Assembly (NCBI GenBank): GCA_029862085.1
Contig: JAOTXZ010000014.1
Span: 1 to 32,137 of the forward strand
Direction: 5' to 3'
Length of the DNA stretch: 32,137 bases
DNA from: Candidatus Nitrosopumilus sp.
GTDB taxonomy: Archaea; Thermoproteota; Nitrososphaeria; Nitrososphaerales; Nitrosopumilaceae
Of the stretch, positions 7,436 to 14,806 are shown piece by piece; positions within the stretch are counted from its first letter, which is position 1, and each line of letters begins with the position of its first letter. The position numbers were made by a program, and so were the translations under genes. The notes under the pieces were generated by a model, which saw only the letters and a list, made by a program, of their open reading frames with translations, was not told the DNA's origin and ran no database searches.

Positions 7436-7452
7436 TATGCTTTTTAAGCATA
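7436..7452. promoter_or_regulatory. inverted repeat just upstream of the START-like gene
   Basis: TATGCTT-TTT-AAGCATA, 7-bp arms with a 3-nt spacer, ending 16 nt before the ATG at 7469. Its place between the expected TATA box and the start suits a repressor operator or a 5' hairpin. Confidence 0.4.
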
Positions 7453-7468
7453 ATTTACAAATTGGTAT

Positions 7469-7846
7469 ATGGTAAGATCCAGAACAATTACAATATTGGT
7501 CAGTCGTAAGACCGGCGATGTTTTTGATGCAATTTTAAACTCTCCACCTAAAATGATGCCTGATGCAAAACAAAACGATGATGATTCTTGGTCTTTTTCA
7601 ACTCCCCGAGGAAATGCAAATCTAAAATTTAAGCACAATAAGACCTTTGGAATTTTAGATCAGTTGTATGTTGACGATGAGGCCCAATGGGAAGCCCCTA
7701 TGAGGGTTATCTCCAATGGTGATGATTCAGAAGTAATTATTACAATTGTAAAACCTGAGGTACTTACCGATAAACAATTTGATGAAAGAATGAAAGAATT
7801 GGAAGTTCTTTTTGGAAATTTAAAGAAAATTATTGAGGAAAAATAG
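7469..7846 (+). CDS. START/SRPBCC-like domain protein
   Basis: 125 aa. The order strand 'RTITILVSRKTGDVFDAILNSP' - helix - strands 'DDSWSFSTPRGNANLKFK', 'GILDQLYVD', 'WEAPMRVISNGDDSEVIITIVKP' - long C-terminal helix 'QFDERMKELEVLFGNLKKIIEEK' is the helix-grip layout of polyketide cyclase/START-like proteins, which bind hydrophobic ligands in a cavity. The N-terminal 'DVFDAIL' resembles the conserved 'VW..l.d' of this superfamily. No catalytic residues can be named. A second protein of this fold is at 8429-8890. Confidence 0.7.
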   Translation: MVRSRTITILVSRKTGDVFDAILNSPPKMMPDAKQNDDDSWSFSTPRGNANLKFKHNKTFGILDQLYVDDEAQWEAPMRVISNGDDSEVIITIVKPEVLTDKQFDERMKELEVLFGNLKKIIEEK

Positions 7847-7886
7847 TCCTTTATCTAAACTAATTCTAGTCTGACCAAGCTTTCCT

Positions 7887-8039
7887 ATGAACAAATCCTC
7901 CTTTAAGGTTAAATGTAAATTTTGCAAGTATTATTTAGATTGCCATACGAAGAAGTATATTTACAAAGATTGGAAGACGATTCTCAAAATAAGAGAAAGT
8001 CAAGACAATTTCCTAAAAAATCTTAGAGAATTTTTATAA
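7887..8039 (+). CDS. 50-aa Cys-rich, basic mini-protein
   Basis: ATG at 7887 to TAA at 8037-8039, 40 nt after the START-like gene on the same strand. CKFC at residues 10-13 and CH at 19-20 could form a CxxC-x5-CH metal site. The rest is lysine-rich and helical (KKYIYKDWKTILKIRESQDN...). No family recognised. Confidence 0.5.
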   Translation: MNKSSFKVKCKFCKYYLDCHTKKYIYKDWKTILKIRESQDNFLKNLREFL

Positions 8040-8048
8040 AAAATTAGA

Positions 8049-8384
8049 CTAGGAATCATTTCCATCAGTCCGATTATCTCTACTAGGACCCACCATATCC
8101 TCAGATTTAACACGACTGTCCCAGTCCCCTTTCACTCCTTTCAACAACGCAAGGATTCCTCCTACGATCAAAGATAACACAAAAACAAAAAACAGAATTT
8201 GCTCCATATTCTTGGAAGAACAATCTACTAAAACTGGTTCTTTATCTTCTGAATAATCAAAGCAATTTTCAAATTCATTTTTTTCAATATTTGATGATTG
8301 ATAATTTTCCCCCAAAGTCCCCAAAATTAAAAAACCAAAAAATATCAGGACAACCCCTATGATAATAAATCGGATATCGCTCAT
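8049..8384 (-). CDS. two-pass membrane protein with Cys-containing external loop
   Basis: 111 aa. Transmembrane helices at about 5-25 and 63-82 flank an acidic loop with two cysteines (ENCFDYSEDKEPVLVDC), which could form an extracytoplasmic disulfide. The C-terminal tail (KGDWDSRVKSEDMVGPSRDN...) is hydrophilic and probably cytoplasmic. No family recognised. It ends 9 nt from the convergent mini-protein gene. Confidence 0.7.
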   Translation of the reverse strand: MSDIRFIIIGVVLIFFGFLILGTLGENYQSSNIEKNEFENCFDYSEDKEPVLVDCSSKNMEQILFFVFVLSLIVGGILALLKGVKGDWDSRVKSEDMVGPSRDNRTDGNDS

Positions 8385-8428
8385 AAATCAAAATAGGGTT
8401 TACTGTATTTACACTTTGATTTTAAAAA

Positions 8429-8890
8429 TTATTTTTCTAAAGAATTCTTTAGATTTGCCAATGATGCTTCATAAAAAGTCCCCATAAAAACCAGAAATTC
8501 TAAAAATTCATTTTCTGTCATTTTTTTACTATTGATATAAGATTGCCAAGTTAATTGAACTGAATTTTTATTTTTTGATTGGATGGAAATTGTAGCAACA
8601 TATGCTCGTAGGGGCAAACCGTCAGTTGCAACATAGGTAAAATATTTTCCATTTTTCCAGTCCACTACATGCTCCTCGATTGTATTTCCACCATTAAAGG
8701 TAATTTCTCGAATGGCGCCAACACCTCGCTTTTTTTTGGAGAGGTAAATTGTTTTTTTTACATCAATTAACCAGGAAGGTAATCCTATGATATTGCTGAT
8801 TTTTCTCCAAACCTTCTGATTTGATGCTTTAATAATAATGGACTTTTTCACAGTACCTGTATGAAATGATTTTCCAATTTTCTTTTTCAT
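8429..8890 (-). CDS. SRPBCC (polyketide cyclase/START-like) family protein
   Basis: 153 aa from the ATG at 8890; a TTG three codons upstream (8899) is in frame but less likely. 'KKSIIIKASNQKVWRKISNIIGLPSWLIDVKKTIYLSKKKRGVGAIREI' is the classic opening of SRPBCC proteins (beta1, 'vW..isn...lP.W...v'), followed by 'EEHVVDWKNGKYFTYVATDGLPLRAYVATISI' and a C-terminal helix. The family binds lipids or aromatic metabolites; no specific substrate can be read off. The basic N-terminus (MKKKIGKSF) is notable. Its upstream region is shared with the divergent candidate RNA at 9001. Confidence 0.85.
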   Translation of the reverse strand: MKKKIGKSFHTGTVKKSIIIKASNQKVWRKISNIIGLPSWLIDVKKTIYLSKKKRGVGAIREITFNGGNTIEEHVVDWKNGKYFTYVATDGLPLRAYVATISIQSKNKNSVQLTWQSYINSKKMTENEFLEFLVFMGTFYEASLANLKNSLEK

Positions 8891-8987
8891 ATTTACCAAT
8901 TTTTTATCCTAGATTTTAAATTTAATTACCAAAAAATGGTTGATCTTTTTAAGGTAAATTGATTTTTTTGCTTTTTATTCTTATTTT

Positions 8988-8998
8988 AGAATAATTCT
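8988..8998. promoter_or_regulatory. short palindrome in the promoter of the candidate RNA
   Basis: AGAAT-A-ATTCT lies between a TATA-like TTTTTAT (8972-8978) and the expected start of the RNA near 9001-9004. It may be an operator, or only an A/T-rich coincidence. Confidence 0.3.
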
Positions 8999-9000
8999 AA

Positions 9001-9160
9001 TTTATGAAGAGTGAAACCCAGAACAACAAACTATCGGGGGATAGAGCGCAGGGCTGGAGTTTCAACTTTGTTTAATCTGGAAGGAACTTAAGGATGTGTT
9101 TGTTTTTACCTGTACAACAAAGGACTTTGGTTTGGAGAGTAATTCCCTCTCTGTTTTTTA
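9001..9160 (+). ncRNA. candidate structured non-coding RNA
   Basis: A relatively G-rich patch inside a 341-nt gap between protein genes. Helices seen by eye: TGAAACCCAG (9012-9021) pairs with CTGG-A-GTTTCA (9054-9064), 10 bp with one bulged A; inside it CTATC-GGGG-GATAG (9031-9044) forms a 5-bp hairpin. CTTTGTT (9066-9072) pairs with AACAAAG (9116-9122). GAGAG-TAATTCC-CTCTC (9135-9151) precedes a T6 run. A TATA-like TTTTTAT centred near 8975 predicts a start near 9001. Alternative: a 23-aa ORF (9004-9075, MKSETQNNKLSG...) or a long 5' leader of the gene at 9232. No known RNA family recognised. Confidence 0.45.
9134..9159 (+). terminator. hairpin plus T-run
   Basis: GAGAG/CTCTC stem (9135-9139 with 9147-9151, optional G-T pair outside), 7-nt loop, then G and TTTTTT (9154-9159). 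Archaeal termination depends mainly on T-runs, so this probably ends the candidate RNA before the gene at 9232. Confidence 0.45.
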
Positions 9161-9231
9161 TTTTCAATCTTAATTCGTTCACGAAAATTTAAACTCTAAC
9201 ACATTTAATCTCCAAAATTTAATGAATATTA

Positions 9232-10512
9232 ATGGTATTTGGATGGGGTAAAAAAAAGACAGAGCACATTCCTGAAGAAATTCCACAATCTAAGGAAATT
9301 CGATTATCTGAGGTTGAGAAAATAACTCAGGATTTATGGGATCTTAGAAAAACCCAGACACTGTCACAAATCACATCGATTAGAAATCAAACATCTCCTT
9401 TAATTAAAGAACTTGCAATTATTGCCCATACTCTTGAAAACGATAATCTTAAAGTTGAGGATATTGACAAACACCTTCGAATTATTGTTGTCAGGGGAAA
9501 AAAACAAGTTATAGATGTCATCAAAAAAAATTCAGGGGATTTGCCGGAGATATCCTCTATTGAAGATATGATAAATATGAACAATGTCTTGAATCTAAAA
9601 TTAAAAAAAATTGGAGATGTTTTAGGGCGACAAACACGTGTTATCCATATTTTTGCAAAAAAATATGCTGCAAAATTAAAAGAAATTTTAGAAGAAATGA
9701 ACTCTAATCATACCGAAATTCAAAAATTAATTAAAAATTTCCAGGATACCGAAATAGATTCAACTGAAATAACAAGGTTACTGGATAAAATTAAAAACAT
9801 GGATGATAGTTCAATTTTATACAATCAGCAAATTTTAGAATCAGAGAAAAAACTAAATTCAACTGAGGTCCAAATTAAAAATTTTGAAACATCCATTGAA
9901 AAAATAAAATCCAGTGAAAATTATATGGAATTTTTAAAATTAAACCAAAGTTTATCGTCATTAGATGATGTCAAAAGTACTATTAAAAATGAAATTAATG
10001 CTCAATTTACAAAAATTTCTAGACCATTGAGCAGATATGAATATGTATCGTCTTTGGATAAAGAACAAAAGTATCTTTTATCTTTACTAATAAATGATCC
10101 CTTTAATGCCCTAACGGAAAAAAATAAGGAATCTATTATTTTGATTTTTGAAAATGTAAGAAAAGGTATTTTGTCCGGTTCAATTTCGGTTAAAGATGTT
10201 GAAAAATCAAAATCCCATCTTACGGAAACACAAGACCTGGTTGATGATTTTATTAAAAAAATTAATGAATTGGCGGGTCGAAAACAAGACATTCAAAACA
10301 CCTTATCTAGTTTTGATAATCAAGAATTATCTACTCTGCAAAAGAATCTAGATAAAACATTGAACCAAAAACAGGAAGTTGAATTCAAAATTTCCTCACT
10401 TCGAGAAGAAATAGCTGAAAATCAAAATTACATTCCAAAATTAGTCTCTGAAATTGAAAACAAACTTAAAAGATTTTCAAATACGGATTACTCTATTGTG
10501 CATACCAATTAA
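9232..10512 (+). CDS. long coiled-coil protein of unknown function
   Basis: 426 aa, hydrophilic, no membrane segment or nucleotide-binding motif. The start MVFGWGKKKTE is followed by mostly helical, charged sequence with heptad-like stretches at about 135-235 (KLKEILEEMNSNHTEIQKLI...) and about 335-420 (DDFIKKINELAGRKQDIQNTL..., QEVEFKISSLREEIAE...). A less coiled middle (about 270-320) contains 'YEYVSSLDKEQKYLLSLLINDPFNAL'. It resembles proteins loosely annotated SbcC/SMC-like but lacks Walker motifs, so it is not an ATPase. The JAMM protease gene follows after 33 nt, suggesting co-transcription. An ATG at 9222 is in another frame. Confidence 0.85.
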   Translation: MVFGWGKKKTEHIPEEIPQSKEIRLSEVEKITQDLWDLRKTQTLSQITSIRNQTSPLIKELAIIAHTLENDNLKVEDIDKHLRIIVVRGKKQVIDVIKKNSGDLPEISSIEDMINMNNVLNLKLKKIGDVLGRQTRVIHIFAKKYAAKLKEILEEMNSNHTEIQKLIKNFQDTEIDSTEITRLLDKIKNMDDSSILYNQQILESEKKLNSTEVQIKNFETSIEKIKSSENYMEFLKLNQSLSSLDDVKSTIKNEINAQFTKISRPLSRYEYVSSLDKEQKYLLSLLINDPFNALTEKNKESIILIFENVRKGILSGSISVKDVEKSKSHLTETQDLVDDFIKKINELAGRKQDIQNTLSSFDNQELSTLQKNLDKTLNQKQEVEFKISSLREEIAENQNYIPKLVSEIENKLKRFSNTDYSIVHTN

Positions 10513-10545
10513 AATTAATTAGTACTGTGTGAAAATATCATTAGA

Positions 10546-10941
10546 TTGTTTAAAAAGAAAAAATTTGAAAGAATGGTTTCGTTAAAAAAGGATGTGGTAG
10601 ATAGTATATCCTCCTATTGCAAAATAAAACATCCCAATGAGAGCATATTGATTCTAAAGGGAAAATCAAAAAAAGGGAATATCCTAATTGATGGTCTGGT
10701 AATACCTCCATTCAGCCATACTGGACCGACATTTGCAGGTTTCCCACATTCATTTTTACCTTTTGATATGAGTTATCTTGGAATAGTCCATTCCCATCCA
10801 AGCGGGTCTGCAGAGCCCTCTTTGACTGATCTTCATAATTTTTTTGGTCTAGTGTCCTTAATTGTTCAGTTCCCTTATGGTGATGAGGATATTTTTGCCT
10901 GGGATAGTAAGGGAAATTCGATAAATTTGGAAATTATATAG
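10546..10941 (+). CDS. JAMM/MPN-domain metalloprotease
   Basis: 131 aa. The zinc-protease signature is complete: E32 (NESILILKG), then H82-S-H84-P...S92..D95 in 'GIVHSHPSGSAEPSLTDL', i.e. ExnHxHP-x7-SxxD. JAMM enzymes cleave isopeptide or C-terminal bonds of ubiquitin-like proteins; in archaea they process SAMP-type modifiers or sulfur carriers. A single-domain, cytoplasmic enzyme. The start is ambiguous: TTG at 10546 (used here) or ATG at 10573 (residue 10); both keep the whole catalytic domain. It lies 33 nt behind the coiled-coil gene. No ubiquitin-like or E1-like gene is in the window. Confidence 0.9.
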   Translation: MFKKKKFERMVSLKKDVVDSISSYCKIKHPNESILILKGKSKKGNILIDGLVIPPFSHTGPTFAGFPHSFLPFDMSYLGIVHSHPSGSAEPSLTDLHNFFGLVSLIVQFPYGDEDIFAWDSKGNSINLEII

Positions 10942-11024
10942 TTTTTAAATTTTTAAAATCTCTGATAGTAATTTGCCAAATACTGACAAAACTTTATAAG
11001 GATTTTAAAGGTATTTTTATTGAA

Positions 11025-11336
11025 ATGTTTAGTTTTAAAATTTATTTGATTTTCTTATTTGCCTCCTTAGCAATTAGTATTGGCTTACAAATGATCTTAC
11101 CATTCCCATATGGTTTAGCAGCAGCTCTTGGAATCTTCATAGTTTTTCCATTATTGCTGAGACGACGAGCAATGAGCAGAATGGGAGGTTACGGAGATTC
11201 AGGAACTGGAGGTGGATTCTTTGGTACAAACTCCGGAAATACTAAAGTTCGTTATGTTTGTCTAGTTTGTAATAGCAAGCACAGTGGTGGCACATGTCCT
11301 CGATGTGGCTCCAAAATGCAACGTGCTGATTTTTAA
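11025..11336 (+). CDS. membrane protein with C-terminal zinc ribbon
   Basis: 103 aa. Two hydrophobic segments at the N-terminus (about 5-24 and 28-45) are followed by RRR (46-48), a Gly-rich linker (GGYGDSGTGGGFFG) and a rubredoxin-like zinc ribbon CLVC...CPRCG (four cysteines, about 80-96). The positive-inside rule puts the ribbon in the cytoplasm. A TATA-like ACTTTATAAGG lies about 28 nt upstream. The next gene starts 9 nt later, so they are probably one transcript. Such anchored ribbons often recruit a soluble partner; none is known here. Confidence 0.8.
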   Translation: MFSFKIYLIFLFASLAISIGLQMILPFPYGLAAALGIFIVFPLLLRRRAMSRMGGYGDSGTGGGFFGTNSGNTKVRYVCLVCNSKHSGGTCPRCGSKMQRADF

Positions 11337-11345
11337 AAACTTGTT

Positions 11346-11669
11346 ATGACTTTAGATGATTTAAGGAAAAAAGTACTCTACCAAAATACCTTTGATATAT
11401 GGATAAGTGCATGTGAGGAAAAAAATATCAGCTGGAGTGAACCTGAAAATTATAAAAAATTCATTGATTATCTACAAAATCAAAATCTTAGTATGAAAAA
11501 ATTCCCACTATGTGTAAATGAAAGTGATTTGACTCTAGAATCTGCCCAAGAAAAAGCAAACCTTGCAGAGATTTTATCTGAATCAAAGGATCCAAACTCT
11601 GCAACATTTACAGTTAGGCTTAATGATTCTGTAATAGAAATAATTCGTAAATTTGAGCTATTAAACTAG
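11346..11669 (+). CDS. hypothetical 107-aa soluble protein
   Basis: ATG 9 nt after the membrane zinc-ribbon gene. Helical N-terminal half (LDDLRKKVLYQNTFDIWISACEEKNISW), with a C-terminal segment 'NSATFTVRLNDSVIEIIRKFELLN' that looks like a strand-helix. Two cysteines, no metal motif. No family recognised. It abuts the convergent permease gene with no spacer (stops at 11669/11670). Confidence 0.7.
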   Translation: MTLDDLRKKVLYQNTFDIWISACEEKNISWSEPENYKKFIDYLQNQNLSMKKFPLCVNESDLTLESAQEKANLAEILSESKDPNSATFTVRLNDSVIEIIRKFELLN

Positions 11670-13037
11670 TCATCTTCTAAGTTTAGGATTTATGATAACA
11701 TCTAAGGCATTTCCAATAAAAACAAAAGCTAGGCCTGTAATGGCAATCATCATTCCAGGTGGCATTATCCACCACCACAAACCCCTTGATGCTGCTCCGT
11801 AGACATTTGCGTCATGCAAAATCTGCCCCCAAGTTGGAAATGAAGGGTCTCCTAAACCAAGAAAACTAAGCCCCGCCTCGGTAGTTATGGCAGCTGGAAC
11901 TGAAATTGCAATGCTTGCAAATGCATATGGGAGTAATTGAGGTAGGATGTGTCTGAAAATGATTTTGGATTTTTTTTGTCCCATCATTTCAGCAGCATCA
12001 ATATATCCTCTTGTCTTTATTTGAAGCGCCATACTTCGTGATACTTTTGCTACTCCAACCCAACCAAAAATGGTTAAAAATCCAATCATTAGAAAAATAC
12101 TATTGCTAATTGTTACAGATAGTATAATCAGAAATGGTAATGCAGGTAGAGCATAAATGACATCATTAAATCTCATCAAAACTTCATCCGTTTTTTTGCC
12201 CTTGTATCCCGCATAAACACCATAAATCAAACCCATTGTAACTGAGGCAATTGCAACTACTATTCCAATAAAAAGTGCCAGTGGTGTTCCCCAAAGTAAT
12301 CCTACAGCCAGATCACGTCGGAGTTCATCTGTCCCCATAATCCCAAATGCTTTTCCTCCAATAATCAAATTGGATTTAGGAATTTCATTTTGAGACTCAA
12401 CTCCATAAAGATTGATCAAATAAACATAATTTCCTTTTAGGGGTTGATGGTTTTCTGCTTGAGAAAATATAATGTCCTCAGATGATAATTTGCCCAGTGA
12501 AAATCCAAACTTGTTTGATTGCAAGACAAGTTTTTTTCTTATAGATTCATCTGTTGAAAAAATTCTTTCAGTATGTATGGTCTCAGATTTAGAATTAGGT
12601 AAGGATGTTGATAACAACTCAAGCTGTACCCCATCAGGTCGAATTACCACAATTTCTAGAAGGGGTGCTCCAGAATATTTAGCAGAAAATTCGTAAATAA
12701 AGTCATTTGGAAAATCATCATAATCAAAATTAAATCCGAACTGGTGTGAAATAACAGAAATTTGTCCAGACGTCTCTATTTTTTCAATTGGTTCATCAAG
12801 AATTTTGTGTTCAGGAATCTTTTCAATCAAAAATAAATTAACCCAACCTGGAATTGCGACCTTCGGATACGAAATCCAATTCCCCGGATTATTCCATCCA
12901 CTAAAAGTTTCGCTTGGGATTGTAACTATTGCAACTATTGAGATTGTAATGAGTATTGCCAAAATACTGATACCAGCAATTCCCATTTTGCTTTTGGTGA
13001 ATTCATTTTTAATTTCTTGGGGTGAAATACTGCTCAT
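11670..13037 (-). CDS. ABC transporter permease, DppC/OppC type, with large extracytoplasmic insert
   Basis: 455 aa; OppC/DppC proteins are usually near 300. TM1 is at about 18-40. The conserved entry to the core, GTDELRRDL, comes only at 235-243, leaving about 185 residues between, beta-rich and soluble (FNFDYDDFPNDFIYEFSAKY..., LEIVVIRPDGVQL...). The rest is standard: five further TM helices and the EAA loop 'IDAAEMMGQKKSKIIFRHILPQLLP' (about 346-370) that docks on the ATPase. In this family, TM1 to TM2 is outside, so the insert faces outward. It overlaps the DppB-type gene by ATGA. No substrate can be assigned: peptides, nickel or others. Confidence 0.92.
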   Translation of the reverse strand: MSSISPQEIKNEFTKSKMGIAGISILAILITISIVAIVTIPSETFSGWNNPGNWISYPKVAIPGWVNLFLIEKIPEHKILDEPIEKIETSGQISVISHQFGFNFDYDDFPNDFIYEFSAKYSGAPLLEIVVIRPDGVQLELLSTSLPNSKSETIHTERIFSTDESIRKKLVLQSNKFGFSLGKLSSEDIIFSQAENHQPLKGNYVYLINLYGVESQNEIPKSNLIIGGKAFGIMGTDELRRDLAVGLLWGTPLALFIGIVVAIASVTMGLIYGVYAGYKGKKTDEVLMRFNDVIYALPALPFLIILSVTISNSIFLMIGFLTIFGWVGVAKVSRSMALQIKTRGYIDAAEMMGQKKSKIIFRHILPQLLPYAFASIAISVPAAITTEAGLSFLGLGDPSFPTWGQILHDANVYGAASRGLWWWIMPPGMMIAITGLAFVFIGNALDVIINPKLRR

Positions 13038-14089
13038 TGTCCTGTTCTCACCCTTGGATCAAAATAACCATAAAGCAAATCTGCGATAAATATGCTAATT
13101 AAGAAAAAAACTGTCAAAATGTAAGTAGCTCCAATAATTATTGGCAAATCCATTACCGTAATGGCCTCAAAATACAATCTTCCCATGCCTGGCCAATCAA
13201 AAACAGCTTCTGTGATTATTGCCCCTCCAAGGGAGCCTGAAAGACTCAAGGCCAGGATTGTGACTATTGGTGGCGCGGCATTTTTTAAAGCATGTCTGTA
13301 AATAATCTTCTTTTTGCTTATCCCCATTATTTTTTTTGACATGATAAAATCTTCTTGCATTATCCCTACCATGAAATTTCTTACCAAATATGCCCAAGCA
13401 CCAAACCCAATCATTACAATCGTTATCAAGGGTAAGGTCATGTGATACAGTAAAGATATGATATAATCAGGATCTGATGAAGGAATTGGGGGTGTAGCTC
13501 TTGCTGGGAAAATCTGATACACAAAGGCAAATAAAAATATCATTAACATGCCAATCCACCAAACCGGAAAACTAGAACTAATAATTGCAAAACTAGATGT
13601 TATTTTATCTATAACAGATCCAACTTTACTGCCAGAAAGGGCTCCCAGAAATATACCAATGACTGAAATTATTATTGTGGCAGTAGTAAATAACAAAATA
13701 GTTCTCGGTAGTTTTTCTAAAATTATTTCCTTGACGTCGGATGATCCAGAATCACTGGTAAGGAAGGTAGCATTTCCAAAATCTAACAATAATATTTTGT
13801 ACATAGTAAGACCTATTCTTTGGGGAGAATACCACGGTTCATCCAACCCCAAAGTTTCTATTCTTTGATCAATTTGGTTTTGAACAAATTCCTCAAATTC
13901 TTCAGAAGATGCAAAACTATTTGCAATTGATGGATCCTCAGTTATTTCTGCGCGCACTTGAAATACCACTCCTTGTTTGAGAATGGTATCCATATTGGAT
14001 CCAACAAGAGAAATAGTAAGAAGTAAAGTGATCATCAAAACACCAAACATGGTGACAAGTCTAGTTGCAACGTACTTTTTTAGTGCCAA
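13034..14089 (-). CDS. ABC transporter permease, DppB/OppB type
   Basis: 351 aa from a TTG at 14089, with GTTATAAAC on the minus strand about 28 nt before it as TATA candidate. 'KKYVATRLVTMFGVLMITLLL' is the usual first TM helix. A 90-residue external segment (about 35-125) with 'LGLDEPWYSPQRIGLTMYKILLLDFGNA' matches DppB, followed by five TM helices and the EAA-type loop (DFIMSKKIMGISKKKIIYRHALKNA) plus 'EAVFDWPGMGRLYFEAI', all family hallmarks. Forms the membrane channel together with the overlapping DppC-type gene. No ATP-binding or solute-binding gene is adjacent, so the partner subunits must be encoded elsewhere. Confidence 0.93.
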   Translation of the reverse strand: MALKKYVATRLVTMFGVLMITLLLTISLVGSNMDTILKQGVVFQVRAEITEDPSIANSFASSEEFEEFVQNQIDQRIETLGLDEPWYSPQRIGLTMYKILLLDFGNATFLTSDSGSSDVKEIILEKLPRTILLFTTATIIISVIGIFLGALSGSKVGSVIDKITSSFAIISSSFPVWWIGMLMIFLFAFVYQIFPARATPPIPSSDPDYIISLLYHMTLPLITIVMIGFGAWAYLVRNFMVGIMQEDFIMSKKIMGISKKKIIYRHALKNAAPPIVTILALSLSGSLGGAIITEAVFDWPGMGRLYFEAITVMDLPIIIGATYILTVFFLISIFIADLLYGYFDPRVRTGQ

Positions 14090-14244
14090 TAACCTCGAAT
14101 AATAAAATCAGTTTATAACGATTAATTTGAAAATGGATCTAAATTAATCAACTTGATCTTTCGGTCTTATCTTTTAAATTTTTGATATAATCATCATTGA
14201 GAGTATGGAAAAATCTAATTTAGTATTATTTTGAATCAATTTTA

Positions 14245-14544
14245 ATGAAAAAAACTACTTTTGAGCCTGATAAATTGGCACTGAGTAAAAAAGACATTTT
14301 AGATTTTTGTGATAGAGTACTGGAAAAATGGGGTAAAAACCCAACAAAAAACACCAACAATATTTTGGCTATGAATGCTGTTAAAACAAGTGTAATTTGG
14401 ACTGACGATGAATCGCTCAAAGCAATTTGGAACGAGATAGTTTCATGGACTTTTGAATTACTCTATGAAAATGCTCTAGCCCAAGGAAAAGATTCCAATG
14501 CTGACTGGTCAAAGGTAATGAAAAAAATAAAGAATAAAAAATAA
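14245..14544 (+). CDS. hypothetical 99-aa protein
   Basis: ATG at 14245, divergent from the permease pair. Helical and charged, with one tryptophan-rich stretch (VIWTDDESLKAIWNEIVSWTFELLY) and a basic C-terminus (KKIKNKK). No cysteine metal site, no membrane segment, no family recognised. The SWIM-finger gene follows after 19 nt on the same strand, so the two probably share an mRNA. Confidence 0.75.
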   Translation: MKKTTFEPDKLALSKKDILDFCDRVLEKWGKNPTKNTNNILAMNAVKTSVIWTDDESLKAIWNEIVSWTFELLYENALAQGKDSNADWSKVMKKIKNKK

Positions 14545-14563
14545 CTATCGAAAAACGTATTTT

Positions 14564-14803
14564 ATGAGTGAGGCCACTATTCGTAAAGCAAAAAAACTTG
14601 TAGAAAGCGGAGGAGTTGAAAAAATTGATGATGATCTTTATCAGATTAAATCTTCTTCGGATCCAAACAAATCCTACTTTGTGACCGTTGATTCTTGCGA
14701 ATGTCCTGGATTCAAAAATTTTTATAAATTTCATCACGGAAAAGGATTAAAGGCTAATTGTTCCCACTTGGAGGCAATAAGAATATTCATCAAACAAAAA
14801 TAA
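14564..14803 (+). CDS. SWIM zinc-finger protein
   Basis: 79 aa that is essentially a single SWIM domain: C45-E-C47 and C66-S-H68 (CxCxnCxH with an 18-residue spacer) in 'DSCECPGFKNFYKFHHGKG...NCSHLEAI'. SWIM domains bind DNA or proteins and occur in recombination mediators (Sws1/ZSWIM7 partners of Rad51/RadA paralogues), SWI2/SNF2 and MuDR-type proteins. In archaea a stand-alone SWIM protein may act with RadA paralogues, but nothing here proves it. It is followed 3 nt later by a convergent gene. Confidence 0.85.
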   Translation: MSEATIRKAKKLVESGGVEKIDDDLYQIKSSSDPNKSYFVTVDSCECPGFKNFYKFHHGKGLKANCSHLEAIRIFIKQK

Positions 14804-14806
14804 AAA

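Noticed and set aside
9004-9075. 23-aa ORF inside the candidate RNA
   Set aside because: Protein-like but very short; the base pairing across and beyond it is better explained by RNA structure.
12805-13089. Plus-strand ORF opposite the permease genes (also 12472-12696 and 13548-13868)
   Set aside because: Antisense shadows of two clearly identified ABC permeases; hydrophobic composition is only the mirror of the membrane helices.
14417-14737. 106-aa minus-strand ORF
   Set aside because: Covers the SWIM-finger gene and part of its neighbour; the SWIM motif on the other strand is specific.
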